Shown one piece after another: positions 48,646-60,400 of a stretch of DNA of 64,000 bases (its first letter is position 1; every line of letters begins with the position of its first letter). Under the pieces are notes generated by a model, which saw only the letters and a program-made list of their open reading frames with translations, was not told the DNA's origin and searched no databases. Position numbers and translations under genes: made by a program. The stretch is from Entamoeba invadens IP1. Taxonomy: Eukaryota > Evosea > Mastigamoebida > Endamoebidae. The stretch is taken from assembly GCF_000330505.1 (NCBI RefSeq), contig NW_004191722.1:7713-71712 (forward strand), written 5' to 3'.

Positions 48646-50353
48646 ATGTGTGTCCTAAGGTTCACACTTCTTTTTCTTTTAATATACAACAGTGTGTTAT
48701 GTCAAGCCATTGTTGCAGAATCGCCTTGTTTTGTTTGTTGATTGTATTTTGTACTTTGTGAAAGACAAAAAAGACTCACAGAAAGATCGACATCCATGCA
48801 GAAAATTATGATGATGTTGGAAGTGTTGATCGAGGTTTGGTCGCACACAACGCTCATATACACGATAGGTGTTACGACAAAGTCCCTGATGCAAGCAAGA
48901 ATGTGATGGGACTATCTTCACAAACCACATGTTATGTGCCTCATTATCTCTTTTACAAAGTTCATGAAAGTTCTTATGTATCTAGGTGTGGGCAATGTGT
49001 AGAACTCAAAGGACCAAGTCTTAAAATAGCGCACTGTGTTGTTTCTGGGTCGTATATGATCAATGAAGGAGTCACTGATTTAAATACAATAAAGTATTAT
49101 AATAACACTATCATAGTTGAAAACAGTCTCTTCATGATGCTCTCTGGCTTTCTAGAAAAAAATGAAGGGACTGTACTTCCTGTTGTATTTAGAATGGTTG
49201 ACTGTTTGTATAAAACGAATCCATCATTGGTTATTACAGAACAAACAGCAACCGAGTCACAAATAGTGTTGTTTAACACAAACATTATTGTACCACATAT
49301 AATGTTCAATAATACTATATACCACAATCGCTTTGTTGCTGGATTTACTATTCCACGCCCCCAACCACTCAATACCACAGAAGTGTACAAAATGAAGTTA
49401 TTTAGTAACGTGGGGACATCTGTGATAATCAATTTCAAATTCATAAAATCCGAGATATACACATCAACAACTACTTTTCCAATCTCTTTCGATGAATCAA
49501 CTAAATGTTATTTAAGACCAGAAGCTAATGTGATTATAGAGAAAGGTGTTCTATTGAAAAATATGACGGAGGATATCACTAGAGATGATTACTTTATGTG
49601 GGCTATGGCATTCCACCCCGATCGAGGCAATTTGTACCCAAACATTCCTCTTACAAAAGAAAACCCGACTTTTACATACACAGATGTTATTGGGGGATTT
49701 TCTATTCGATTTCCAGCTCCACTGAGAATATCAGAGCACTTTGTATTTGTTACTTTAATCACTGAAAGTACGAAGCCAGTGTCGCCGTATTATCCCAATG
49801 TCTACTCTCTTAATGGTGACAATTTGAATGACTCGGATCACTTCTTTTGTCAAAGTCTAATGTTTGAACACGACACACAAATGACAGCGAGTGGACTTTA
49901 TCGATTTACTTTTAGAATCAATTTGGTTCTATCAAAGTGTCATGGATTTTGTTTGTTTTGAATGCGACTTATAAACGTTAATAACACTAATTAATAGCTA
50001 ATTTCTACATCCTCAACTTTTTGACTCAAATTGGTAATACAATGACTATTAAAGACGTTTTCTGGACGACTAAATATAATATGAATTTCACTTATTGTGA
50101 GTACACTTATAGTTGTTCTGTTGGTGACGAGTGTGACCCAACAGATTCTAAGATAGACAGTGACACGCTCCCGCCCAAAAATTACTCAAAAGGGTGTGCT
50201 CCATATTGTGGTGTCTGCCAGATGGGATATGAATGCAACAAAGCGGCTCGTTGTGTTCCAAAGACGTTTCACAACACTCGCAATACTTCCGATAAAGTGT
50301 TTTGTCTGCTGATGTTGTTAATTATAGTGATTTTTGTTTATTTTATGAATTAG
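48646..50353 (+). CDS. Expansin-like secreted, probably GPI-anchored protein (copy 3)
   Basis: Three exons, 539 aa. Exon 1 (48646-48732) is a signal peptide (MCVLRFTLLFLLIYNSVLCQ). Intron 1 (48733-48773, 41 nt) starts GTTTGT and ends AAAAAG. Exon 2 is 48774-49950. Intron 2 (49951-49997) starts GTTTGT and ends AATAG. Exon 3 is 49998-50353. VSRCGQCVELKG has CGQC at about 101-104. The block LFMMLSG...GTVLPVVFRMVDC again fits the end of an expansin barrel. The Cys module is CAPYCGVCQMGYECNKAARC, and the tail LLMLLIIVIFVYFMN is GPI-like. Intron 2 lies at the same place and phase as intron 2 of the copy at 31439 (C..Y/F then NLV/NFY), which confirms both models. Confidence 0.75.
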
Positions 50354-50493
50354 ATGCTGTTTCCTAGACTCTATAATAAGTAGACTCTACTAATAAATTA
50401 GCAGAGTCTAAAATTCCATTTTTAGAAGATCAATAAAGAAGTAATCAATCGCTAATATTAAGACTGTACAAAGCAAAAAAGGCAGTGAATTAA

Positions 50494-51165
50494 TTATCTG
50501 TTAGACTTAGCAACACGTTCCATATCTTCTTTCTTCTTCATAGCGAACGAGGCGGTGTTTTTCTTGGAAGCATTGACCAACTCATCGGCCAAACACTCAG
50601 CAAGAGTCTTCGAGTTTCTGAAAGCAGCAGTTCTGCAGCCCATAGTCATCAAGTAGAGGGCTTGATTGACTCTTCTCATTGGGGAGACATCAACGGCTTG
50701 TCTCTTAGCGTTTCCACCGGTACCGACACGAGTTGAATCTTCGCATGGGGAAGCGTTGCAAATGGCCTCAACCAAGACTTGGATTGGGTTCTGTTCAGTG
50801 AGCAAGTGGATGATATCAAAAGCTTCCTCGACAACTCTCATCGCTAACAACTTCTTTCCGGAGTTTCTTCCATGTTGCATCAAGCAGCAGACAAGTCTCT
50901 CAACAATTGGGCATTGGACTTTTCTGAATGGTCTAACAGCATATCTCCCAGCAGTGTGGGGCAAGAAGACTTTGTACTTCGACTTCGTGTTGATCGCCAT
51001 TAAGTCGACTAATGACATATCAGGTACGTGAACTTCGTCATAATTCCACTTGTTGAATAAACGTGGGGAAAAGCCTTTTGCGGCTGGTGCTACTTCAACG
51101 GGTGCAACGGCTGCTTGAACGACTGGTTCCGCTTGGTTTGCGGGTGCTACGACTGCCTCGGCCAT
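50494..51165 (-). CDS. RPS5: 40S ribosomal protein uS7 (RPS5)
   Basis: 223 aa. The uS7 core is complete and highly conserved: [60 protein letters not shown] and the C-terminus [25 protein letters not shown]. The N-terminal 30 residues are an Ala/Val/Pro-rich extension. Codon use is strongly biased, as expected for a highly expressed gene. Divergent from the SRP receptor gene, with about 200 bases between starts. Confidence 0.98.
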   Translation of the reverse strand: MAEAVVAPANQAEPVVQAAVAPVEVAPAAKGFSPRLFNKWNYDEVHVPDMSLVDLMAINTKSKYKVFLPHTAGRYAVRPFRKVQCPIVERLVCCLMQHGRNSGKKLLAMRVVEEAFDIIHLLTEQNPIQVLVEAICNASPCEDSTRVGTGGNAKRQAVDVSPMRRVNQALYLMTMGCRTAAFRNSKTLAECLADELVNASKKNTASFAMKKKEDMERVAKSNR

Positions 51166-51374
51166 GGAAGTGCTTTTAGAGTGGGTAGGGTTTTCTAGTT
51201 TCTTGTTTAGTTCTTTCTAGTTTCGAATCTTACCCATTGCCATTAATCCATATAATAATAATTAAATAACTATATAATATAGTATTTACAAGTTTACTCT
51301 CTTTGAAAATATTTTGTTATTTGAAATGTTATTTGGAGTAGAAATTCGTCACTGGATTTGTGAACTTCAAAAGT

Positions 51375-52847
51375 ATGGAAGAGATCTGTGTTGTGACGAC
51401 TGGAGGGATTGTCCTTTACAGTAAAAAGTACAGCGAAGTCCGAGGAGAGCCAGTGAATACGATGATAAAAGAATATATATTAGCGGATAGGAGTGGGGAG
51501 TGTAAAGCTAATATAGAGAATTACCAAGTCCATTGGGTGACCAATGTAGAAACATCGACACTGTTTATAGCTGTTCATATGAAGACTATAAAAGTGGATT
51601 ATTGCGAACGAATGTTGAGTGATATTGAAGCAAAATATCGGGATGAGTACCTTCCGAGTAAACACATTTTAAAAGAGAGAATTGAGGCGATTGTGGTCAA
51701 CTCGTTGAAAGAAAGCCAGGAGTGGTCAAGACAAGAAAAACAAAACAAAAAGATGCGAACGTTTGCAGAGACAGAAAAGGGCGTTGAAATAGCACAAAAA
51801 CTTAAGAAAGAGAAGAATGAAAAAAGTGACAAACATGAAGAAAAAGTGGTCACTTCTGAAGGAGACGGCACAAAATACACCTTTGCGGAGATGTCCAAAA
51901 AAGACCTGAGAGCAAAGCCGCAAGAAAATCAGCTTCAAAAGTGGATATCTGGATTTAAAGGGACTCGTGTAGTAGATGAAGGCGAGGCAACACAACAAGC
52001 AGAAAACATGGAGAAGTTGTTGATTGAGAAGAATGTGAATTCAGAAGTAGCGTCACAGATTAAGTCGAACATTCACACGTTACTCTTAGGGAAAAAGGTG
52101 GACACATTTACTCTTCGAGGCACTGTGATTCAAGGCGTTACTGAAGTTTTAACACGTATTATGACGCCAAGTAATGTCATTGATGTTGCTAAAGAGATCG
52201 AAGAGAAGAAGTCGAAAGGGGAAGTATTTACTATGGTCTTCATTGGTGTGAATGGCGTTGGTAAATCGACTTCATTGTCTAAGATGGCATGTTGGCTCAC
52301 CTCATTAAATTACAAAGTAATGATTGCAGCGTGTGACACATTCAGAGCAGGCGCTGTTGATCAACTTGCAGTGCATGCACAGCGGCTTGGAATACCTTTA
52401 TATGAAAAAGGATATGACACCGACCCTTCCGCAATAGCTCGAAACGCTTTAAAACGAGCAAAAGAGGATGGGTATGATGTTCTCTTAGTAGACACGGCTG
52501 GTCGAATGCAAGGGAATGATGCTCTAATGAAAGCTATCGCCAAATTGGTTCATTCAGCTCAGACAGATTTAGTTCTGTTTGTAGCAGAAGCTTTAGTAGG
52601 GAATGACGCAGTGAATCAGTTGACCACTTTCAATAGATATGTCATCGACTACGCCCCAGTCAAAACTACAAAGGGAGTCAGTGGGATCATTTTAACTAAA
52701 TTTGATACTATTGACGATAAAGTCGGGGCCGCTATTTCACTCACATATTGCACGGGTATCCCTATCCTCTTTGTTGGAACAGGACAACATTATACTGACT
52801 TAAAGCTTCTGAACGTTCAAGACTTGATCGACTCTTTACTCAAGTAA
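51375..52847 (+). CDS. SRPRA: Signal recognition particle receptor alpha subunit
   Basis: 490 aa from ATG 51375; the frame extends five codons up to a GTG only. The N-terminal longin-like SRX domain (about 1-125, CVVTTGGIVLYSKKY) binds the beta subunit at the ER. A charged linker follows (about 125-200). Then come the N-domain and the SRP GTPase: GVNGVGKSTSLSK (P-loop, about 290), DTFRAGAVDQL (insertion box), LLVDTAGRMQ, TKFDTIDDKVG, and closing GTGQHYTDLK. All G-motifs are intact. It docks ribosome-SRP complexes to the translocon. Confidence 0.97.
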   Translation: MEEICVVTTGGIVLYSKKYSEVRGEPVNTMIKEYILADRSGECKANIENYQVHWVTNVETSTLFIAVHMKTIKVDYCERMLSDIEAKYRDEYLPSKHILKERIEAIVVNSLKESQEWSRQEKQNKKMRTFAETEKGVEIAQKLKKEKNEKSDKHEEKVVTSEGDGTKYTFAEMSKKDLRAKPQENQLQKWISGFKGTRVVDEGEATQQAENMEKLLIEKNVNSEVASQIKSNIHTLLLGKKVDTFTLRGTVIQGVTEVLTRIMTPSNVIDVAKEIEEKKSKGEVFTMVFIGVNGVGKSTSLSKMACWLTSLNYKVMIAACDTFRAGAVDQLAVHAQRLGIPLYEKGYDTDPSAIARNALKRAKEDGYDVLLVDTAGRMQGNDALMKAIAKLVHSAQTDLVLFVAEALVGNDAVNQLTTFNRYVIDYAPVKTTKGVSGIILTKFDTIDDKVGAAISLTYCTGIPILFVGTGQHYTDLKLLNVQDLIDSLLK

Positions 52848-53164
52848 TTTCTTTCGTATATTTATGGTTTGATTATTATATTGAATAGTATAACTGGAGA
52901 GAAGAAAATCGGTGTGATGGATTTGCTTCAAAGATATTTTTCGATTTTCTGCATTCCATAAAAACGCAACAGAATCAGAAACATTCATCAAAACTATTAT
53001 TATATAAATATTTTATTACTGTTTTTATTATAATTTGGAGTTAAGTAATTCAATAGATCAATTAGGTGTATTTACTGTGTTATTTACTAATCGAGAAAGT
53101 AATTAAAAATAATGGAAAAGTTATTCTAATAAAGAACTTAGAAATATTATTATTTAAATTGTCG
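52848..53164. other. Intergenic spacer
   Basis: About 320 AT-rich bases. An open frame leading into the next gene from 53066 has low-complexity translation and is treated as non-coding. Confidence 0.5.
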
Positions 53165-54265
53165 ATGGAAGTTGAGGAAATAGTGAAGGATCAAAGCGAA
53201 TTACGCTTTGAGTTGAGTCACGAGAAGTTAAAGAAATTGGGGAAAACAAAAGGAGGGAAAGAAGTTGTCCGTATCCTTAATTTAATGGAACAGTCGAGCC
53301 AAGCTCTTATGGAGTTTCACTTCAACAAAACGCACGAAATCAAACAGTTGCTTTGTGAGACATACAACGCACTTAAAATGTCAAGTGAAGAATGTTTTGC
53401 TACGGAGAATGTTGTAATGATGGTTCTGTTTGTCCGGATCAAAATGTTTGAATTGGTACCGACCATCATTTCGTTATTAAAGCGTGGGGAGACACCTATT
53501 ACTTTCAAAGAAAGAATCGACAGAGAAATCCTTCGACTTCACGAACAAAGTGATGAAGGGTTAACTCTCTTAGTGAAAGAACTGATGTTTGATTTAGTCA
53601 TTCTTCGCATCACCGTGATGTTATCGTTCTATACCAGCGTCTTCGATATCAATAGTTTACATTCTTCATTCAAAGATGCCGAGATATCAATTAACAACAT
53701 CTCCGCTACAGCTCGGGAATACTTTGCGGAAGACCCCGAGAAGTTTCTTCTTTACACGAAGACAATGGGGAAGTGCAAATTCAGAAATTTCTTGTTAAAA
53801 GCACTTGAGTTGGAGATTCGAAGAGGTGACCTGTTATTAGGCCCACACACTCTTCAAATGCAAACAACAAATTTGCCATTCAAACAGTTGAAAGAGAAGT
53901 TCGGCGGAAGCTTTTTGGTCATCCACGAGATCCCATTCACAAAAATGAACGAAGATACAGTCAAGTCGTTTCTCGACAATTCATACGGCAACCCTGCGCA
54001 CCCAATATCATTTATCTATCCCGAAGTCTTTATGGACGAATGTGAATATTGGATCCCCTCAATTCTGTCTTCAATTGTGTCAGAAGACTGGAACAATAAT
54101 ATAGTAATAGAACAAGAAGAGGCTCAAAAACGGAGTTTTGTCGTTGTCAAAGCGATTCGGGTCTTCTTTGTGTGGTGTGGCAATTACCCGTGCAACACTA
54201 TCCAGACCATCGCTTTGGAATTTACTCGCGCGATGGAGAACATCTTTTATTTAAATGATTTGTAA
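53165..54265 (+). CDS. Unknown protein, 366 aa
   Basis: The start is taken at ATG 53165 (MEVEEIVKDQSELRFELSHEKLKKLG), where coding composition begins; the longer frame upstream is AT-driven. The protein is all-alpha by eye, soluble, and well balanced in composition. Recognisable stretches are KGGKEVVRILNLMEQSSQALMEF and LEIRRGDLLLGPHTLQMQ, but I cannot name a family. It ends FTRAMENIFYLNDL. It lies 175 bases before the giant ubiquitin protease in the same orientation. Function unknown. Confidence 0.75.
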   Translation: MEVEEIVKDQSELRFELSHEKLKKLGKTKGGKEVVRILNLMEQSSQALMEFHFNKTHEIKQLLCETYNALKMSSEECFATENVVMMVLFVRIKMFELVPTIISLLKRGETPITFKERIDREILRLHEQSDEGLTLLVKELMFDLVILRITVMLSFYTSVFDINSLHSSFKDAEISINNISATAREYFAEDPEKFLLYTKTMGKCKFRNFLLKALELEIRRGDLLLGPHTLQMQTTNLPFKQLKEKFGGSFLVIHEIPFTKMNEDTVKSFLDNSYGNPAHPISFIYPEVFMDECEYWIPSILSSIVSEDWNNNIVIEQEEAQKRSFVVVKAIRVFFVWCGNYPCNTIQTIALEFTRAMENIFYLNDL

Positions 54266-54441
54266 GTTATGCGTCAAACTTCAAACCTCAAAGTTTCTTT
54301 TGATCATGTGGACTTAAGTTTGGTATAGTATAAGTATAGTATAATTATAGTTACAAGTATAGTAAAAATAGAACAGCTTTGGCACATAGAATTGAGGCAT
54401 AAAGAATTTGTAGTTCGGACCGGGAAGAACTCACAACAGAA

Positions 54442-57400
54442 ATGGGTGGCGACGAGATCACACAACACGAAAAACATGAGATTGATAAGGATGAGGACAT
54501 TGATAAGCTTGATTCTCTATTGGTCCAACTCTCGGGGCAGACATATATGTACTACTATAAACAAACAATTGAAGAATTTATGAGGGCGTTCAATAAAGGG
54601 AATATGAGAACGTTGAGCGACAAGTTCTTTGCACACTTTGTCAATGACACATTTTCGAAATTTTTTGTCAAAATCAAAAGTGAGACTTTCTACACAGATG
54701 TTATCACAGACTTTTGCTCGTTCTTTGTCGTGTTTTTTATTAGTCGGATAGAACTCGTCGACAAAAACGGATGGGGGAACTTTGCGAGTGTGTTTTATAA
54801 CGAAGAGTTTTATAAGAAGAAGTCGGCGTACTCGGCACAACTGGGCAAAATGACCGAGTCGGATTCTGTAGTTATGAACTTGGCTTTGGACTTCCAGAAT
54901 GCGAACGGATTTGAAGAAGTTGAGAAAGTAGCTAAAAGTATGGACTGCGAAATCATGTCGGTGATGTTAAATGCGGTGAACCCTCTCTTCACTAAAATTA
55001 ACGACTTAGGCTCTGATCAATACAAAGAAGACTTTGCACATATTCTATTTGAGTGGATACCTTATGGCATAAAGACAAGTACAAATACACAACAATTGAG
55101 GACATGTGTGACTGAGATTGAGAGTATGTTGAAGTGTGAATACATTGACTTCCCCATCTGTGAAAACATGGCAAATAACTTAAACTCATTTGATCAAAGA
55201 CTACTCTTCTTCCAAGCTGCTGGGAGACTCTTGGATACTATCTCGAAACAAAACATCGTCAGTACATTCGGCAACTCCAATGAAAAGCCATTTAAAACAC
55301 GAGAGGAGCTTGTCGATGTGTTTCTCCCATCTCTCTCGATATTGAACGAATCGATCCAAAAACAGATTCTAGTGACTGCGCTCCCCGTTTTACGGTTTCT
55401 TGCGAAGAACGGCCACAAAGAGGAAATATTTGGGAAGTGCCTCACTATTATTGGGAGTGGCCATATTTCTATAGTAGAAGTTGTGTTGCCCTTTTTCAAA
55501 GAGATAGTCGAGGAGGGGATTGATGATACCACATTTGAGATGATCGTCAGTACCCTCCAAAAAGTCGACGAGAAGACGATGGGACACTTTGAACTGATGT
55601 GCGACTTAGTTCTGAAAAGAGCGAATTTGCTCGACACGGTATTTACTCTCTTTGTGAAATTGAGTGACTTGGATGTCAAACAAATGGCTCAGGTCTTTTC
55701 TAAAATTGTGTTGTGTGGGAGTGAGATATTCAGCGGAACTATTGCGAGACTTCGAGACGACATGGTGGACTATTCTAATACAAGGGAAATCGTTTTTATA
55801 GAGAACGTGATCAGCATTTTGGCGTATAAAGGGGAGAACGAAGTTCTGACTGAGAAAGAAGTGAAGGAAATGGAAGTCGAGATCATCACAAGTTTGTCGC
55901 AAGCGAAGCCATTTAAAGCCGAGAATATCGATATCGTCGATGAAGGGTTAGAAGTGTTATTGGCGATGTCATTGAATGATATTGAGTTGCCGTTGACACT
56001 CTTTGGCGAGCTGTGGGAGATCTTTATGGCCGCAAATGTCGATGCTCGGATGAGGGGAAGACTCTTTGGGTTCTTCAATCGATTTTTTGAGAAAGAAAGT
56101 GAGTCAAAAGAACTGGCTTTAATTCCATTAGACGAACATGTTCACAACGACGATGAAATTCAATGTTTTGATTCGGTTGAAGGAGTCGAGTTAATTAAGA
56201 AAATGATTGAAGAAGTGAATGGTGGTGTTCTGATTAAGAAAGGTGAAGGGTACGAGTTTAAAGGGAACTTAAATGATATAGGGCATATACCTCCTCTTAA
56301 ACACTTATTGGTCTACACCCACAATTCTAAGACATTTGAGAAAGGGATGGAGTTACTTGTGAACTTAGTAAAGAGTGTCCAAGTGCAAGATGGGTGGAAA
56401 GTTGTGTGTCAGTGGATCTCTGATATTAATAACACCCCGAACAAAACAGACGCACTTCAAAAAGAGCAAGAGAATAACTTAAAACTCCTTATTATGATAT
56501 TTAGTGAGTGGACAAAGACGAGCGAGGGGAAGGCGATTTCACATATTAGATCATTAAAGGGGAAGCCAATGGAGTATAAAGTGACTGTGATAGACTCTGG
56601 AAATGTCACACAGAATACAATAACCGTTCTGTCTTCGATGACTATAGGAGAAGTCAAGAAGTATATCAACAAAGAGTTTAATATCGAAGTGTCGAATGGA
56701 TCGTTTGAGATAGAAGGCGTTGATGATTTAGATGACAGTAACCAAATGGGGGAGTTGCTTCTACCAAATGAGAGTGAGATCAAAATTGAGATGAAAAAGA
56801 AAGTTGAGGAATCGACGTTTAGAGAGGAGAAACACAACTACCCGTCATATAAGAAGGAAGTGAAGATCGAGGACGTTAATAATATAGTCGAGATGTGCGG
56901 AGTTTCGAAGCAACTTGCGTACTGTGCATTGAAGAAGTATGCGTATTATGCTAATAACGTCGACATGGCTTGCACTGCGTTGTTGGATGATATGGACGCG
57001 ATAACACAAGAGTATTTGAGAGACTTGGAGAAGGGAGAAGTGTACGATATACCAGAAGAAACTGAAAAAAAAGAAGAGAAGAAGACTGATCTGTCGTTTG
57101 TGAAGTTAGTGAGTGACTCCATCGAGATAGGAAAGATAGTCGACTGCTTGAAATATCATTACAACGACACAGTGAACAATTTGGTGTGGGATATAATGAT
57201 GAGTCTCCCTTCGTTTGAGTATATCATTAAAACTCTTCGACTGACATTTGAAAATGATAACTCAAACCAAACAACAAAGAAACAAATCTTCACGTTACTC
57301 ACAAATTCGTCTGGATTTCTGTTGTTGTATACATTACAGTTGTTGGATAAAGTACTTTTCCCAGAAAACGATAATGAGTTGTCGACTACTACAGACACTA

Positions 57401-60400
57401 TTAAGAGCAATAATTTACTCAGAGAAACTATTGTGAAGTCTCAATCGATTTTTAACCAATTTTGTGAGGCGTTCAAAGAAGTGTTGAGAAGGGACGACTC
57501 GCTCGAACTCAGGATCATCGATAAGTTTGCAAAGATCTTCATGTTCTTCATTAAAAAGATGTGCAAACACAACAACTTAAGTTTCTCAGTGTATGAGAAT
57601 GAAAGCATTTTCACGAAGTGTTTAGAACTGGTACAGAATAATCCGGACAAGAGTGGAGCGTCTGAAATCTTCATATCGATTGCGTCGAGTATTTGTGAAT
57701 TAAGATTGAAGAAATACAGCATTAAAATTGATATCGATTTCCATCAGTTTATCGTAAAGTACTTTGTCGAACAACAGAATAACGACGAAGAACAAATGAC
57801 AGTGATGTCATTCATCGACGTCTTCATCAACTTCTTGAAAAGTGACGATATCTTGTTATATTCACAAATCAAATTGTTCACAGAAGACCTCGAAAAGTGC
57901 TTTGGGGTGTATGGACATCAGAGAGCTATTCATTACTACTTCACTACACTCCATGGACTCATCGAAATGTATAACGGCAATTTAATCGACTTCCAACACT
58001 TATTCACAACCGCTATAACACTTTTGAAGGAATACAAATCTAACGAGAAGTTCACTGATGCGTCAGACTTCTTTGCTGTTGGCGTGTTGAAGCTTTTAAA
58101 GTTGCTCTTTGTGAAAGTCAAGACGACGCCGGAGGAGATGGAAGAATTGTCGAAAATACTGTTTTCAAAGTGCTACAGTGTACCGCTTGAGTACAAGCTG
58201 AAACAAGTCCGAAATGCAGTGTATGAGCTCTTGGGATCGATATTTGACATATTTCCACAAATCGTGAAACAGTTCAGCACTGATGTTTTCGACGAGTTCT
58301 TCCAATACAAGCAATGCCAAAAGCTTGAAGTTGTACCGAAAACGAGTCGCACGGGGTATAGAGGACTCAGTAATTCGGGGTCGACCTGTTATGTGAATTC
58401 TATCATTCAGCAAATGTTTATGATTGAGGAATTTAGAGAAACCCTATTGCGTATACGGACTGATGAGGGGATGAAGGTGACTATAGCACTTCAGAAGTTG
58501 TTTATCTCACTGAAAGGAGGGAGTCAAGACTATTACTCTGCAGACACTTTAATTGACGCAGTGGAGGAACACAAGAAGAGAAATGATTTGAAAAGCCATC
58601 AACACGATGCGTGTGACTTCTTAGTGATGTTACTCGACTGTTTAGAAGATGAAATGAGTAAAGGAAACAAACAACTCATCTTCCCGATCTTCACATTGAA
58701 TATGTTGAATGTCACTGACTCGTTGGACCCTGAAATTCAAGAACATAGAGAAACTAAAGAAGACTTTAGGTTATTACCACTCCCCATTCAAGGAAGAAAG
58801 AACGTTGGAGTGTGTCTGACTAATCTTTTTAAACCAGAAATCTTCAGAGGAGACAACAAATTAAAAACGGATAGCGGAAAGTACTTTGCGGCATCGAAAA
58901 AGTATAAAATCGACTATTTGCCCCATTACCTCTTTGTCCAACTCAATCGATTTGACTCGTTTGGTGTTGATGTCATGAAAATTAATGACGAGTGCGACGT
59001 GCCGAATGAATTGGACTTGCAAAGTTACTTGAAAGAGAACATCAAAGAAGATGGGATGTATGACTTAGAGGGTGTTGTTGTGCACATGGGTAACAGCGAG
59101 TTTGGGCATTACATTTCTTACGTGTTAGTGGACAAGAAATGGATGGAATTCAATGATGTTCGTGTGATGTACTCCAATCCCGAAATAGCGATGAGGAACA
59201 TCAATGGAGGATATAAAGACTTTGGTGGGTATTTATTGATCTACAAGAAACGGGAGTTTTGTGTTGAGAACAAGACGAGTGAAGTGAATGAGGAGATTCT
59301 TCGAGAGCTGAAAGCTGAGGAATATAAAATTAGTAACGATGTGATGTACCATGACAACCAATGTCTTAAATTTGTGTTGAAATATGTGAAACTGTTTGAT
59401 CAAAGTATCTTTGAGAAGTCGATTGGATATTGTTACTCGTATTCATTCAGTGCTTTAAATGATGGAGAACAGTCGCTCTTATTTGTCGATAAAGTCCTCC
59501 AATTACTTCACGACTGTAATAACCCCAGTCTTGGAGAATCTATTCTATCGATGATAATTGGATTAAAAGCAGTGGAGAATCACTGCTTGACTGCTACAGA
59601 ACCTATTCGAGCTCGAGCTGCCGAGTTGATTAAAACTGCTATTAAGTGGGTTGCCGTGGAAGATAAAGTCGAGTTGTTTGATGAGAATGCGATACTCTTC
59701 AAGTTCTACCAATACATTAGAAGCTTGTTGGTATATAGTAGATCGTTCCCAAGGAACTTAAAACAGTACTTCATGTTGTTTGATGCTTTGGCGAATATTG
59801 GATATAAGGCGTGTTATATGCTTGCTAAGATGGGACTTCTTCGATCGTTCTGGTGTTATTTTAAGAACAAGAATGAAAACACGGGAGAGAGTCTCCATGT
59901 CTTAATAGACGACTTCTACCCCGACTTGACATACTTTGTCACGACATTCCAAAAAGTCGGGTGCTCGACGTTCCAATCTGATTTCAATGATTGTCTGTCA
60001 CCATATGCGAACACACAAGACAAAAACTATATAACAGACGCCTTCTTTTGCATCAGAGAAGACTTCTTTAAAGACACTTTGGTCAGACAATTGTTGGCTT
60101 ATAATTACGAGTCGGGGGCGATTCTCCTCCAACACTTGACATATAACGACTTTGAAGTGTCATTGAACTTGGTCAACCAATTTAAAGGAGAAATCAATAG
60201 CGATAAAGTCGACCAGTACACAGCCTTCTTGGAAACAGTCAAAAAGGTGCTTTTAGTTGAAGACGACTTCCAAGAATTGAGAGTATACGCATTGTTGTCA
60301 CCTTACTCTATTAAACAAACGAGTTCGATGAACTGCGCTTTACCAAAAGCTATGGCGGGAGGATTACTCAAAAAGTATGACGGATACACACCGAAAATGA

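Noticed and set aside
49951..50020. Premature stop in expansin-like copy 3
   Set aside because: A 47-nt intron (GTTTGT...AATAG) removes it and keeps the family alignment.
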